Of a stretch of DNA of 64,000 bases, positions 1 through 12,258 are shown piece after piece. Under the pieces are notes generated by a model that saw only the letters and a list, made by a program, of their open reading frames with translations, did no database searches and was not told where the DNA came from. Source of the DNA: Mesocentrotus franciscanus (lineage: Eukaryota; Echinodermata; Echinoidea; Camarodonta; Strongylocentrotidae). The first letter of the stretch is position 1. Each line of letters starts with the position of its first letter. The position numbers and the translations under genes are program-made. The stretch is from the NCBI GenBank assembly GCA_037976565.1, contig CP137668.1, positions 4,174,261-4,238,260 on the forward strand, written 5' to 3'.

Positions 1-1330
1 AGTCTTTCAGGCAGCTTATCACTCGAAACTTCTCACATTTATTGCACAAGTACACATGTATCTACAAAATACTCTACCCACATGATACATCAGAAGCCAG
101 TCAATATATGTCAAAAGGAATGCTAACTGATTTCCATCATTCCAATGATAAAATCATGAACGAGATGGAGGAATGAAGAGACAAGATGATGGGTAGGGCA
201 GGGATGAGGGGATCGACTGAAAGAATGATTAGGTGAATGAGACAGACAGACAGACAGACACGGCTGCATAACTTCAGAAATAATCATGTGAAATATCTGT
301 GGAATAGCAGGACTTGACAGTGACAAACAAATACCAGCACACAGGCAGATGAGGGAATGATAGGAAGATAATGAGGAGAAGAAGATAGAATGCTGTTACC
401 TACCCGGCACTTTGTATTTTCATTTGAATCAAATGATTTGAAATCACATTATGATGTACCCCAACCATGTGAGCTGATCAGTATGAAGAGTCAAATAAAA
501 GTGCTCTAGTACATACTGTCATACAAGAAACTCTCGGGACATCAAACTTTCATGAATCGTTCAGGACAGCCATTTTCATGGCAAGAAACTGCAAATTGCA
601 AAAATTGCCCTGCAATTCTTTTGCGTCATGAACTGTTGCTAATCCGAACCACTTGTAAAATTTGTGAGCATTTTTTATTTTCAGTTTCTGCTTTTACAGC
701 ACACTAGTAACACATTGAACCAAGGAGATACAGAAAATGTAGTTCTGTGACTGAATGGAGGATTGAAAGAAGGAGTAACATGTCATCAAAGTGTACACTT
801 ACAAGTAATGCATGTCAACAGACATTTTGAGATCATGATTGGAAAGAAATCCAGACAGATCACAATGATTGGAATTAAAAGTAAGACATATCAATTTGAA
901 GTAGTCTCTCCATATCAGAAGGATGATGACAGACAAATAATTACAATTGTGTGATGTACCAAAGAAAAGGGGTACCTGAAAAAGAGAGACTGAGTAATAT
1001 TCCATAAGTAAATTATCCAGGTTTGTTTGAATGTCTAGATTGAATGTCTTTGTCATGACATACGGTAAATTGATTTCCAATTATGGTGTAGGGGTGAGGC
1101 TTTACATACAGCTATGATTGGTATTATTCTCATATTACAAAGGTATGGCCCTTGATCCCTTCTAGCCCTCACACCCACAGACACATAAATCTTATTCTTC
1201 TTGTCATCTTCCCAAAAGTTCACATCATCACAGCTAGTCTTCTTACGCAGCATGCTTAAGACCCTTGGAAATAAACCAAAACAAATCTGACTGGAAATGC
1301 ATCACAGTGTATCAACTCAAAGAGTGTCTA

Positions 1331-1390
1331 TTGAGAACAAGAAGGGCATTAACTATGTTTTCATGACGTTACACCCTTATGGTTCTTAGC
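1331..1390. repeat. Short GGGCATTAAC hairpin, copy 1
   Basis: TTGAGAACAAGAAGGGCATT pairs with ACACCCTTATGGTTCTTAG. It belongs to the hairpin family also seen at 10161-10228, 28745-28816 and 35588-35694. Confidence 0.5.
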
Positions 1391-2189
1391 AGATGATATG
1401 TCAGTAAAGATGAAGATAATAAGTAGACAAACGTCTAAAACTTTACAAGGAACAGGGATCCAAGTCCCAGCTAAATAGAGAGAAGTCTGTTTTCTGGAAA
1501 CGTATGATGAGATACAGTAGTGTAGTAGGGAACCTAGGATCTACTGCAACTAAGCTCTGTTGACGACAAAAAACTGTCACAGAGCAAAAGCTAAGAACAA
1601 AGATTTCAAGAAAGAAATTGATAATCTTGAAATGCAAAAAAATACCAACATGGCATGCCATACAAGATGTTTCTGATTCACATCATAACTGTGACTTGAG
1701 GAGACAGAGGACCCATGTAGTTTAAGTGGGACATATCCTATTTTCTCTCCACACTAATCCATAGGACAACATGTCTGGATCGATACTATTTCATCTTTTC
1801 TAACTAGTTTCACTCTGAGTATCAGCATGCTCACAGCCTCACACCTGGGTTCTAGTCATACACCTTGATATGACGAAGACAACTTCCTACACATCCTCCA
1901 TGTGATCATGTTCCTTTGATTACTATCAATACTTGCAGGGATGACTTTTGTAAATCCATTTTTGAACCCTGATTAGAATCTCACTTGTCGCATGTGCAAA
2001 TGAACAAAGTCTCCAAGATTCTGATCACAATGCAATGAGTGTAGACGAATACGATGGGCAATTTGAAGTTGGATGAATAGGCACTGGACCGAATGGTAAT
2101 TCACTGAACTAACCTTCAACCCTGATGCTACATTGTATATGTGTGAAGTGGTCTGGGGGGGGGGTGGGGGAGACTGCATAAATGTCTTG

Positions 2190-2476
2190 ATAACAATCTG
2201 GATTTATAAAGCACTTAATTAATACGAAACAGCATCTCTAAGCCCTTTACAGATATTATTACCCCGGTCATCGGATTCATTCACACACAATGTGCACCAT
2301 CTCCACTCCCTGAGGAGTATTTCTACCATATGGTCACCCTAAGAGTAATGTCAATTACTAACACAAAGGCTTTCGTCATACTACCAGGTCCCCATTTTTT
2401 CCTGGGTATGGAGTGGCAAATGTAGATTAATGCCTTGCCAAAGGACATTAGTGCCGTGTCGAGGATTGACCCACGA
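2190..2476 (-). repeat. Dispersed repeat related to the 44820-44945 SINE body
   Basis: It contains AAGCACTTAATTAATACG and CCCTTTACAGATATTATTACC, and ends GAGTGGCAAATGTAGATTAA, GCCTTGCCAAAGGACATTAG and CGACCCACGACC. The last part aligns with 44820-44900. It abuts the MITE at 2477-3016. Confidence 0.55.
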
Positions 2477-3016
2477 CCTTAAAGGTAATATGTCCCATTT
2501 GCAGGCCCAAAAAATTAAAAGGTTAAATTCCAACGGCATTTGAAAGACAATACTAATTTAGAACTTCCCTAAAAAAGGGGCTTGAAAATGTCTTTAAATG
2601 GGAAAATAACGACTATTAGTTGTCGAATCGACTTAGGAGCTATAGAGCCAGGAAGTAGTAGTCTGATTTTTCAGACCATTGTACCGAATGGTCGTACATT
2701 TTATGCTGCGCAAAGATTCAATCAGTTTAGTTTTGGCCATTACAAGAAGTGGGTTGTTGATGTAGACAAATGCTCATGTACCCTTTACAGCTCATTTTAT
2801 GTATGTTATTACCAAAGATGAAAAAGGCCAGTCAGTCACTCAATAGTGTCTGACAGTGAAGTCTAGCAAGTAAACGGGTTTCCTTGCATAATTTGAATAT
2901 TAGGACACTGCTAACGTTTATATTTCACAGATAGGACATACATGACATTTTCATAATTCCTGCAAAGTTCTACAGAATTTGATGTTGGCTGCAAAAGGGA
3001 CATAGTATCTTTAAGG
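2477..3016. mobile_element. MITE-like element with CCTTAAAG termini (540 bp)
   Basis: The ends CCTTAAAGGTAATATGTCCC and GGGACATAGTATCTTTAAGG are near-perfect inverted repeats. A TTAA-like sequence lies at each tip. The 79-codon frame inside (2582-2821) is part of the element and shows no coding character. Confidence 0.75.
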
Positions 3017-3195
3017 GCTAGTGAGATGTCACCGATAAATATCTAAGAATTTCTATGAGAAAAGGTATCAGTTACTGTTGTTTTCTTGCTTGCTGATCAA
3101 TACTAATAATGAGCTGTCAGCATCCGTTTTCACAGATCCAATACCTTTTCTACAGATATACTTATTGTGGTTGTAACAAACCCTCTTGACTTTAC

Positions 3196-3252
3196 CTTGA
3201 GGAGTTTGGGGGTGATTCATTAGTACATCTGGCTTCCACCTTACAGTTACAC
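3196..3252 (-). CDS. Possible short cysteine-rich exon, unknown gene
   Basis: The minus strand has an excellent acceptor (TTGTTCTCCTCCCAG) and a good donor (CAAG before GTAAAG) bounding 57 nt. One frame reads CNCKVEARCTNESPPNSS, with three cysteines and a potential N-glycosylation site, as in extracellular EGF-like or similar modules. It may belong to the secreted-protein gene that starts at 36684, 33 kb away, or to another gene. No flanking exon could be tied to it. Confidence 0.3.
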
Positions 3253-4141
3253 CTGGGAGGAGAACAAGCCAAGAGGCCCCAAGAGCTCTCAAGAGTCAGA
3301 CAAAGTTCACTCATGGTTTCCAGTCCACCATATGTTATGTCTCAGGGTCAAGGTTGTCAAATGAGTCTTAATGGGTAATAAGATCTAAGAACTACCGATC
3401 CCACCTCACCTCACCTCCATGCATCTAGAATATTCAGAAAGAGTTGGAAATGAGGGTGGAGCAGGCAAACTGCTCTGACAAAGTATGTAAGGAACATACT
3501 ATGAAGCGTATAAATTTCATACATGTACAAGGTGCATGTTTGAGAAGGTTGACATTCAAAACCTCAGAGAAAAGGATTGTACATTTTCATAGAATTGAGA
3601 AGGTCAAATGATTAGTTCTTGTATCTAATCAATCAGCATGATTTATATAGCCTAGGCCAGTAGGCCCACTAAGTAATATCTTCCTACTTAGTACACTTGT
3701 GCTACTTGTACAAAGTTGCCAGATTCTGACTCGTCTAATTTGATTTTACCAAAATAGCACATTCCTACATCAACTGCAAGGAAAGAATGGCTTATTGCTA
3801 AACTCCCTTCCCCTTCCCGCCCCCTCCAACAAAAAAAAACATAGGCCTATAGAGCATATTGCATTATCCTACTGAGTAGAGATACCCCAATGAAGGAGTT
3901 ACTACTAGGCAAGCTAACATTTCGACCCAATCCACCTGATCTGTAGCAGGTCACCTTTATGTAACTGAACTAAAATTGCATTAAATGATTATCAGGTGAA
4001 GTGCCGGTGAATCGATCAAACCGGTGGTTAGAAAGAGGCGGGCTCCTTTGAAGTGAGCACTACAGGTGTGGAAGAGAGAAACAGAGACAAGGGTCAAGAG
4101 AGGACGGTTGGGAGAGCGAAAGGCACAGGGGAAGAGAGAGG

Positions 4142-4160
4142 CAGATTAGACAGACAGATG

Positions 4161-4242
<82 letters not shown>

Positions 4243-4243
4243 G
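4142..4243 (+). repeat. (GACA)n microsatellite
   Basis: About 100 bp of GACA with a GATA interruption near 4192. A related short (GACA)n is at 241-259. Open frames on both strands here are repeat artefacts. Confidence 0.95.
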
Positions 4244-4259
4244 GAAGAAATAGGGAAAG

Positions 4260-5480
4260 AGAGAGTGGTAGATAGATGAAAGGAAGTTGTTATACAGTGA
4301 ATATACAAAGACAGAAGTACAGGATGAGGGTTGTTTGTGGAAGGATGTCAGCTCTTTTAGGGTACAGTGACATGAAAACATTGGGAGAGATGGGTAACAG
4401 GTGTACTGTAGACAGGGTGCAGGGACATTCAGCATGCCCCTCCTTTATACGAAATAAAGGTAAAAATAATATACTATCAAGTAAGGAAAAATCATATCTG
4501 GGGATCATAACTGTAACCTCACTGGTCAATTTCGAATTAAAATAAGAATGAGATAAGAGCCAACATATCTTCCGTCATATAACAATATCAAGTTTCTAAT
4601 CTCTTTCAACATAGGCATACGAGACAGGGGGTTGGGACCTGCAGCCCCCTTCAAGATGAGACTGTTAATATTATACCAACATTCGGGGAGCTCCCACCAC
4701 CTGTTTCGACCGTGAGCTGGTCTTAATTGAAATTTAAAATTCTTATCCAATTATTTTTATGACAAAATAATGACATCATAAAGATTATGTCAAAGTTTGC
4801 TCACTCACAAAATACGAAAACGGAAATACTCAGGCAAGAGATGTCACCCCCTGATCAAAATTGTGCCCATATGCCAATGCATCTAGGCAAGTTTTAATAT
4901 TACCAGATTCCTTTCACTCGTGCTGTCCTCAGGTTTCCTGTTAAGGTCATGATGAGAGAATACAAGGCATGGTCACTGCTTATATCATTACCTTTACGGA
5001 GCTAACAACTTAACAAGACCCAATTTATCAATCAACCTGACAAGAATTCTAAGACATTCCTTCCGTAACTTTGCAATGGTCAGTCTGATTTTGGTTTGTT
5101 CATTCAGAAAATGCAAAGTTCTCATGGAATACAATAAATGAAACTACATGTACTAGAACTCTGTCAAAATCCACTACTTAATCAATTTGCTGAAATTGAG
5201 AGTCTGACAATGAAATTTATAAGGAAATAGTCAGGAAGGTATAACCATGACCGGACTTGCCAACATCTTCTAATTTGGACAATCTTGTTTTGAAGTGTCC
5301 GTTGTGATTACCTTAGAGATATTTTAAAGTCGAGCAGGATGTTTAGACTATTTAGTTGGTAAATTACCTTAATATAACTAAATGTAAACAGCAAATCTAA
5401 TTTGCAATTGAGTCAATACATGTATATTACTAGGAGGGAAAGGTGTTTAGTGGTTGTTTGGCAATAGACAGAAGTGAAAG
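4260..5480. other. No gene seen
   Basis: Only short open frames. The 74-codon minus frame at 4526-4750 lies in sequence that looks repeat-derived (GGGGAGCTCCCACCACC) and has no exon signals. Confidence 0.5.
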
Positions 5481-5486
5481 TATTGC

Positions 5487-5765
5487 TGGTGGTGGTGGTG
5501 GTCAAGCAGAAGATGTTGGCAGAAGAGTGGAGAACTTGGTGGTACAGTTGTTTTTATAAATGGCTGTGGTAAAGGAATTGATGGTGGCAAATAAGGTAGT
5601 GGTTGTGGTATGTGTTGGTGGCACAGGTGATAATGGCAGTAATTGAGGTTGTGGTCATGACTGAGTTTGTGGTAGTGGTGGTGATTGACGGTGGTACATA
5701 GAGATGGAAGTGGTGGTACCGGTACCGGTACTTGTGGTGCTGTTGTGGTGGACTGTTGAAGGTGG
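5487..5765 (+). repeat. Imperfect (GGT)n tract
   Basis: GGTGGTGGTGGTGGTC followed by interspersed GTGGT units over about 280 bp. GGTACCGGTACCGGTACTTG at 5713-5732 contains overlapping TACCGGTA palindromes. Confidence 0.85.
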
Positions 5766-5769
5766 TATT

Positions 5770-7970
5770 TGTAAGGGCTGGCATCATTTTACTCACAGTT
5801 TAAATGACACAAAAATATTGAATACTCCATAATTATAGTCTACCGGTAGTTTTGTTTTACAGATACATAGTATTACATGCATATTTGTAAAACCTTTTCA
5901 AAATATTTTTTTTTTGTGCGAGTGTAGGGAAACAAATTTGAATTTTAAACTGAAGCTTAATCCCTCACTACTCCTTTCTATATTTCTTCTGTGATTTACA
6001 AATATGGCCGATTCTCCTGGTGGTGACATTTTTAAATTGACGTGTTGTTTGGAACTTATGACAAAGTACGAAAACCCAGACAAAAACAAACCATTACCTA
6101 AAAAATACCTCTCCCTAGTTCCTATACCTTTTCCGTGAAAAAGTTAATCTCCTCACAGTGAGACAAAAACAATTAAATCTCTTATCCACATTACAACTGG
6201 GAACAGCTTCCGACCCTTTCTTGCAGATGTGTGTTTAACCGATATTTTTTTTCCTGACTAGTCTTGTCATTTCAAGTTAATCTTTTACACTGCCAAGCTT
6301 TCACCTTTAACAAAAACACTGAATTGTCACATATCTCATATATTTCAATTATTACAATACCCAAGTACAATTTTACAATTTTACTGAATTATGATCTGAG
6401 TTGGTTTCAGAGCAATTACACTGAAATATTTGGGTGTTTTTTTAATAAATGAGAAGTATTGAGTATTGGTAACATTGAACATTTCTTTCATTTGGTCCTA
6501 AATTCTTTCCAGTTTGAACATAAACATGAAATATACTACAAGGGCTATTGTTAACAACAGCATTAACAAAAAGAAAACAGCAAACATGATTATAAACTTG
6601 CAATTTATTTTCATAGGAGCTTACTTTATACTGAGATATTTTTCACATATTTCACTAGAATGGACTAAACAACCCAGTATGTCCGAAAAGTGATTAAAAT
6701 AACATAAGCCTACAGGGTGTAGTTAAATTCCTTTTTGGGTGGAATATTTTCCCTCCTAATCTCAAATAGCGTCTTAAATCATATTTCTTTAGTATACCAT
6801 AAATTTCCATTTTGAGGGGGTGGAATGTTGGCTGTAAACTCAGCATAAACATTTTTGAGCTGTGAGTCAAAATTTATGTCCCTCCAGCAATAGATTTTTT
6901 AAATATATTTTTTTTAAATATTTTATGATAAGAAACATTCCTAGATAATATGCATGCCCATGCATGCTATGCAAGATTAAACATAAAGGCCAAAGACCGT
7001 AATTTTATTCATTGCCAATGGCTATTCATATCAGACATTCCTACAAATCTACAAGTTGTGAATGGGCCATGTAAAAATTGTAACAATGTGATTGAAATCT
7101 GTCACAAATAATCACAAATTTTAGAGACATTTTTTCAAAATGTTTAATCTCGAAATCATAAAACTTTCTCTTACTTCAGGGTTGCAATACCATCATGAAA
7201 TTGACTTGAGAAAGGCATTTTATTACCTTATCATATTTGCCATCAAAAATTATAGCTGGATTATGATTATGTTCACGCAACAGACAGTGTGACAGGCCAG
7301 GCTACCAGCACTGTACCTCATTACAATTAATGGCTTTTTAGAAATAGTTACAATTAAAATTATGAGCTGAGAAGCTTAGGAGTAGACCAACTTTAATTAT
7401 CTGGGCTTTTGATAGTCTATGAAAGTACCAGCATGGTACTTTGTTACAATTGTGTCTAATTACTTTCAAACTACATGTTTTATGATCATATCTGGACTAA
7501 GTTAAACTAGTATTTTGTGCTGACTAAAAGTTATGCTATCCTTCCTCTCCTAGCTATTGATGGGTCTTTGAGTGATAATGGGGTGGGGATATAGTTTACC
7601 AGCCTGCTGACTAGAAGGCCGGGGTTCAAACCCCCAGCCCCTTAGTCTGTGCTAGTGCAATTTTGAGGAGGAAAAAAATAAATGCAATGCAATTTTTTTT
7701 GAAGCTAGAATCACAAACATGAATCACAAATCAAAACGCCATTACAAAACACAGTTACTCAGGAGATCGTTCAAGCAATTTTCCATCAACGCTGATTCTC
7801 GCTCATTTCAAGCCCAGTCACCGTGCATCACACTGCGCAGTTTGACCCAGGAAGTATAGGTCAACTTCGGCACGCGCTTTCTGAATTTGTTAACGGTCGA
7901 CTGTCGGCTGCTGTTTTGAACCGGAAGCAGGCCACGATAGTGACGTCACAGAATCATGATTGAGATCTCT
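5770..7970. other. No gene seen
   Basis: AT-rich DNA with a degraded SINE at 7581-7690. A donor-like GTAAGAG lies on the minus strand near 7170 without a convincing exon. Confidence 0.5.
7581..7690 (+). mobile_element. tRNA-like SINE fragment
   Basis: GGATATAGTTTACC (box A-like) and GGTTCAAACCC (box B, 7623-7633) are 35 bp apart, and an A-rich tail follows at 7672-7680. No matching acceptor stem is seen, so this is a degraded SINE. Confidence 0.45.
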
Positions 7971-8190
7971 GTTGCGTTCAAGCGATTTTTAGCGACCGTG
8001 ATTCTGCAGAATCACGTTACAAAATGCATCTTTTTCAGCGTATCATGTTTGCGTTTTGAAACATGTTTATTCTTACGACCGACAAAAAATCGCTTGAAAT
8101 CGCTTGAACGCAACCATGTTGTAAACTACCGGTAAACGTCTTTGAAAACCGCGTTTCTAGGGTGAAAAAGTGTCGCTTGAACGCACCCTT
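7971..8190. repeat. Foldback element with GCGTTCAAGCGA termini
   Basis: TTGCGTTCAAGCGATTTTT at 7972 and AAGTGTCGCTTGAACGCACC near 8169 are inverted, and a second inverse (AATCGCTTGAACGCAAC) lies inside near 8098. A related outer motif is at 7768. A full CRE palindrome, TGACGTCA, is just outside at 7941-7948. Confidence 0.65.
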
Positions 8191-10950
8191 ACACTTTCAA
8201 TTTGGTAAATTAGTCTTTTATACTAAAACTACCTATATTCAGGCACCCATGAAGTTTTGCAAGAGATAGGAAACAAAAGGAATTTAAATGCTTGTAATGG
8301 AACAGTGAATCGACAAGCAAAAAAATACAGACCCTACAATAACAAAAGTACAAAATATTAACACAAAATAGGTGAATTAAATCTATGGTTGTTTCATGTA
8401 AATAGACCTAAGTGTATGGGTATTGTCAGAACATAACATTAGACCAATCCAAATACTTTTCTTGAAATTTCTCCAAGCGGATAATGTTCCATGTGCTACA
8501 TTGTACCAATCCAACAAGTCCTCAAGCACTTAAACATCCCCTGGACAAAGACTGGAATGGGTTTTACAAAGCTGCCCTCAAGTACCGGACTGAAGAGCAA
8601 AGCCAAAAAACAAACTCGGTCTGTTTATTCAAACCCTGTAAATCGGTCTGTCAACATTCTTGAACCCAATGTACTTAATGAATGTAAATGCTTCATGAGT
8701 TATGAGTAATTCTGTGCTTTTCACAAGGGATAAAATACAAGAGCTTGTATTCCTCCATCATTTAAATGTGATATGTCATGTGACAGAAAGGAATTTCCTA
8801 GTAATGGAACTACAGGTGCTATTGCACTTGCGAGTTATGACACAGGGACTGGAAGAATCAGAGATTTTGTCAGCCAGAATAAAAAGACAGTCCATGCAAT
8901 TCTTTAGAAATTGTGCATGGAAATATGATAACAATATCTGATATTGCCCTCATAAGCCCTGAATCATTACATTCATTACATATCTCTTTTGTTTAAATCA
9001 TTGGGAAATATTCAATATTTTATACATGGCCTATATGCATTCTCATAGCTGGCATGACCATAGATCTTACCTTGGTGCAACTAACAAGAACGGGTGATAG
9101 ACTGAAATATTATAACTCTACACACTGTTACTTGTGAATGAAAGAAGAATACAAACGTTTCACGACAATGGTATTTAAAGTACTTTGAACTCTAGGGTAC
9201 TAATCAAACTCAATGAATGGAACATTTCTTTCATCAAAATTTCAAAAAGCCTAATCTCTGTCTGACCTGTCTCCTTAGCTTTCATACAACGCTCCACATG
9301 ATTAATGCCGGTGTCGATATGTTTGCATGGCACCAGCGTAGTTTCAAACTTTTAAGTGATGCAAAACCTTAAAGTTTTAAACAACGACCCACTAGAAATA
9401 ATGTGGGTTCACATCACACGATGACTGCTTAAGGTTTTAGACTACTGTACAAGCCTGGCTACAAGGTGGCAAAACCTCGAGGTTACACATGCGTCAGCAC
9501 TGCATATTATAAGCAGGGACTGGTATGTCTCTGATATAACTTTGATAAAGTGCCCCTCCCCCTGATCATGGTCAGAGGTGTTGCGTTCAACCATAAGATC
9601 GCTTATGGATTATAAAGCTAATCAATCTAACATTGAAGTATAAGTTTCCAAAAACTTTAAGTTTAAAACCATGAGTCAAACTGGAACTTTATGGACTGCC
9701 ATGTAAACTAGCTGTGGTGGGACATTGATCTGCACAAACATCAAGGTTAATGTGAAGGCAAAGATCAGATTAATATAATATTTATCAGATTAGATTTGAT
9801 TGATGTGAAACCAAAATATCACAAAGTTAAAAGTTCAACCTTGAAAAATTATGATTTCAAGTCTTTTTTCTAAGCAGTCGTTATAACATAAAAGCAGGTG
9901 CTTTTAAAATGACTCATTTGAAAACCATGTACCATGTACTGTTCAACATGGAAAAATTTAAGAAACTGATGATGCTTGTCACTGAGAATATTTACAATAA
10001 CAAAACTCCGACAAAAGATGTTATAGTCTGGCTAATGACCTGACTAACGACAGCAGTATGATTGAAAGCAACCACAGCACATCTCTGAAGCTTCTATACA
10101 TTTGAGAAATGATGATGCCAGCAATTTCAATGAATAACATCAGAAACTTGACAAATTGCCTGCTGGAGCTAGAGGGGCATTAACCCTGTATAAATGATAT
10201 GAGTTTCAACGCCCTTCTGGCTCCAAGCTGTAAATTGTGTCTTGCAGTCTGACTAGTGGTGACAGTATTACATTTAATCTAGTATGGCATGGTCAGCCAA
10301 ATTAATTGTTTACAATAATGATATGCAATTAAACCGAAAGGTTCATTCTCAAATAATGTAGTATTTGCATCCTCCCCCCATGTTGTGGTTAATTTGATGC
10401 AAACCGTTTAAAATTGTTGATATTTCATGAAATTCATGAAATGATAAGTAAATTTTTAAATATATATCTGTAATTGTTATTTCCAATTGTTTATTATTTT
10501 CTCATCCATGAGTTTTCTTCATGATATCATCAATCTTGCATACACTTCATGAAAAAGTCCAAATAAGAATTGTGTCAATTTGTATAACCCTTACAAAAAT
10601 TGCAAATTAATGCTTACATATTTGTTACACACAAGTGGTATAAATTGGCAATGATATACAGGAGCATCACTCCTGGCAAGTAATAGAAAGATACTCTCCT
10701 GAGTTTTGGACTAAAGGAGTTATTACTTCCCTTGCTCCATCCTGATAGATAACAAGTTGCAGGCAACACAGGAACCTCTACAGCCTCCACACTTCCAGGA
10801 ACATCAACCACAATAAAGTACAGACGACTTACTCAATGACTCAATTATCTACGTCTATGACATCGAAATTCATTACTGACGACGCATCCGATGCTCCTTC
10901 CAGAATCTCTTGCGTGATGACCATAGGTTGTACTGTTTACTTATCTTTTG
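8191..10950. other. No gene supported; weak exon-like spots
   Basis: On the minus strand, 9071-9101 is a 31-nt segment with a good acceptor (TTATAATATTTCAG) and donor (CCAAG before GTAAGA). It could be a microexon but cannot be placed in a frame. The rest is AT-rich, with the hairpin at 10161-10228. Confidence 0.4.
10161..10228. repeat. Short GGGCATTAAC hairpin, copy 2
   Basis: GCTGGAGCTAGAGGGGCATT pairs with AACGCCCTTCTGGCTCCAAG, with an AT-rich loop containing TAAATGATATGAGTT. Confidence 0.6.
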
Positions 10951-11660
10951 ACCCATACTATTCCACATGTTATCATGACCAATAATATTCCGCCACCCAT
11001 TTTACCTATATAACTATTACACCTCTACTATTGCACTAACTCCAGGAAGCTCCGACGCTTCAGCCCGTGAACCGGAACGCGAGATTTACAGCGATTGGGG
11101 CGATATTATGTCAAAATATGCAAAGTGATTCATTACAATTTTGACTTACTAGGTTACTATTGCACCTACTATTCCACCAATAATATCCCACCTGTACTAC
11201 CCCACCTGGGGGGTGTTTCACAAAGATCCTAAGTCAAACTTAACTCTAAGTTGGACTTAAAAATTATGGAGAGCCATTTTGTAGCCTTAAAAAAATATAT
11301 ATTCAAAAGCGAAAAATCAAGTATTTTAGACTTTTTATTAATTTCACATCAAGAACATAAAATCTCCTTGATAAATAAAAAATATGAATGATTTGAATCA
11401 ACATTTTATGCCTTTTAAAATAACTTGTACAAATTATTTTCATAGATGCTAATGGCTTTCCATAATTGTTAAGTCCAACTTAGAGATAAGTTCAACTTAG
11501 GATCTTTGTAAACCCCCCCTGCACTACCCCACCTGTACTACCCCACCTATACTATTCCACCTTTACTATTCCACATATACTATTCCATGTATACCTAGAT
11601 AATATTCTACTTAATCTACTCCACTATTCCACCTACTATTCCACCCTTACTATTCTTGAA
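10950..11660. repeat. Degenerate CTATTCCACC minisatellite, split by a MITE
   Basis: Units such as TACTATTCCACCT and TACTACCCCACCT, 13-17 bp, run from about 10950 to 11207 and again from 11520 to 11655. The interruption is exactly the MITE at 11208-11519, so the array predates the insertion. Confidence 0.75.
11208..11519. mobile_element. Long-TIR MITE, copy 1 (312 bp)
   Basis: GGGGGGTGTTTCACAAAGAT at the left and AGGATCTTTGTAAACCCCCC at the right are the tips of arms about 80 bp long that also pair over CTAAGTTGGACTTA and ATGGAGAGCCATT. It is inserted inside the CTATTCCACC minisatellite. A second copy in the opposite orientation is at 26216-26508. Confidence 0.85.
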
Positions 11661-12210
11661 GTCAATTTACATCAACATCCCCAAGCAAGATTTTGGGTCC
11701 AATCTTCTATCTTATCCTAACACTAACTTTGAGTTGACATGATAGTCCCTATATCAAGTAATCTTAATTGATTAAGTATATTTTTTCGGCACAAACACAC
11801 ATTATCTCATTGGTATATTGAGAGATTAATTTTCTATGAAATAGTTTATTTTATAAGAAATCACTCTGAAATTTGTTTGCTATGGCTACTTAGTCAGTGT
11901 TAACATTAATACCCGTTGTCTACTGGCAAACATGTAGAACGAAATCAGCTCTGCTATATATCTTACTAATCCCTTCAAGAGATACAACATATCACTTTGT
12001 AAATGTACTCCATATTGTTCACCTCAATAAACTGCAATTAGAAATGTAAACTACTTAACTTCTTACTCAAGTCAACAAATCCTGATTTCATGTATATCAT
12101 CACTACTTGCTACTGATGAATATTTTGTTTCAGATCGGAAACTTCAAAACACTTCAAACATCACTTTAAATTTCCTGCAAGAACTAGATGGTTAACCTTT
12201 CAGTTTTCAC

Positions 12211-12258
12211 CAGTGCCAATATGCACAGTTGCTCGTTAGTCACATGTGCAGATTGGCA
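12211..12258. repeat. Hairpin with 16-bp stem
   Basis: GTGCCAATATGCACA and TGTGCAGATTGGCAC are inverted, with one mismatch and a 17-nt loop. No match to a known microRNA was noticed. Confidence 0.5.

Noticed and set aside
1053..1253. Minus frame with protein-like composition (KIYVSVGVRARRDQ)
   Set aside because: No pyrimidine tract before it and no clear donor after it.
2582..2821. 79-codon plus frame
   Set aside because: It lies wholly inside the CCTTAAAG MITE.
4053..4435. Frames over the GACA microsatellite on both strands
   Set aside because: They are tetranucleotide repeat artefacts.
10614..10811. Minus frame with PATCYLSGWSKG, resembling a serine protease SGWG segment
   Set aside because: No pyrimidine-tract acceptor, the donor cuts the frame before the resemblance ends, and no catalytic His, Asp or GDSGG exon was found nearby in the right order.
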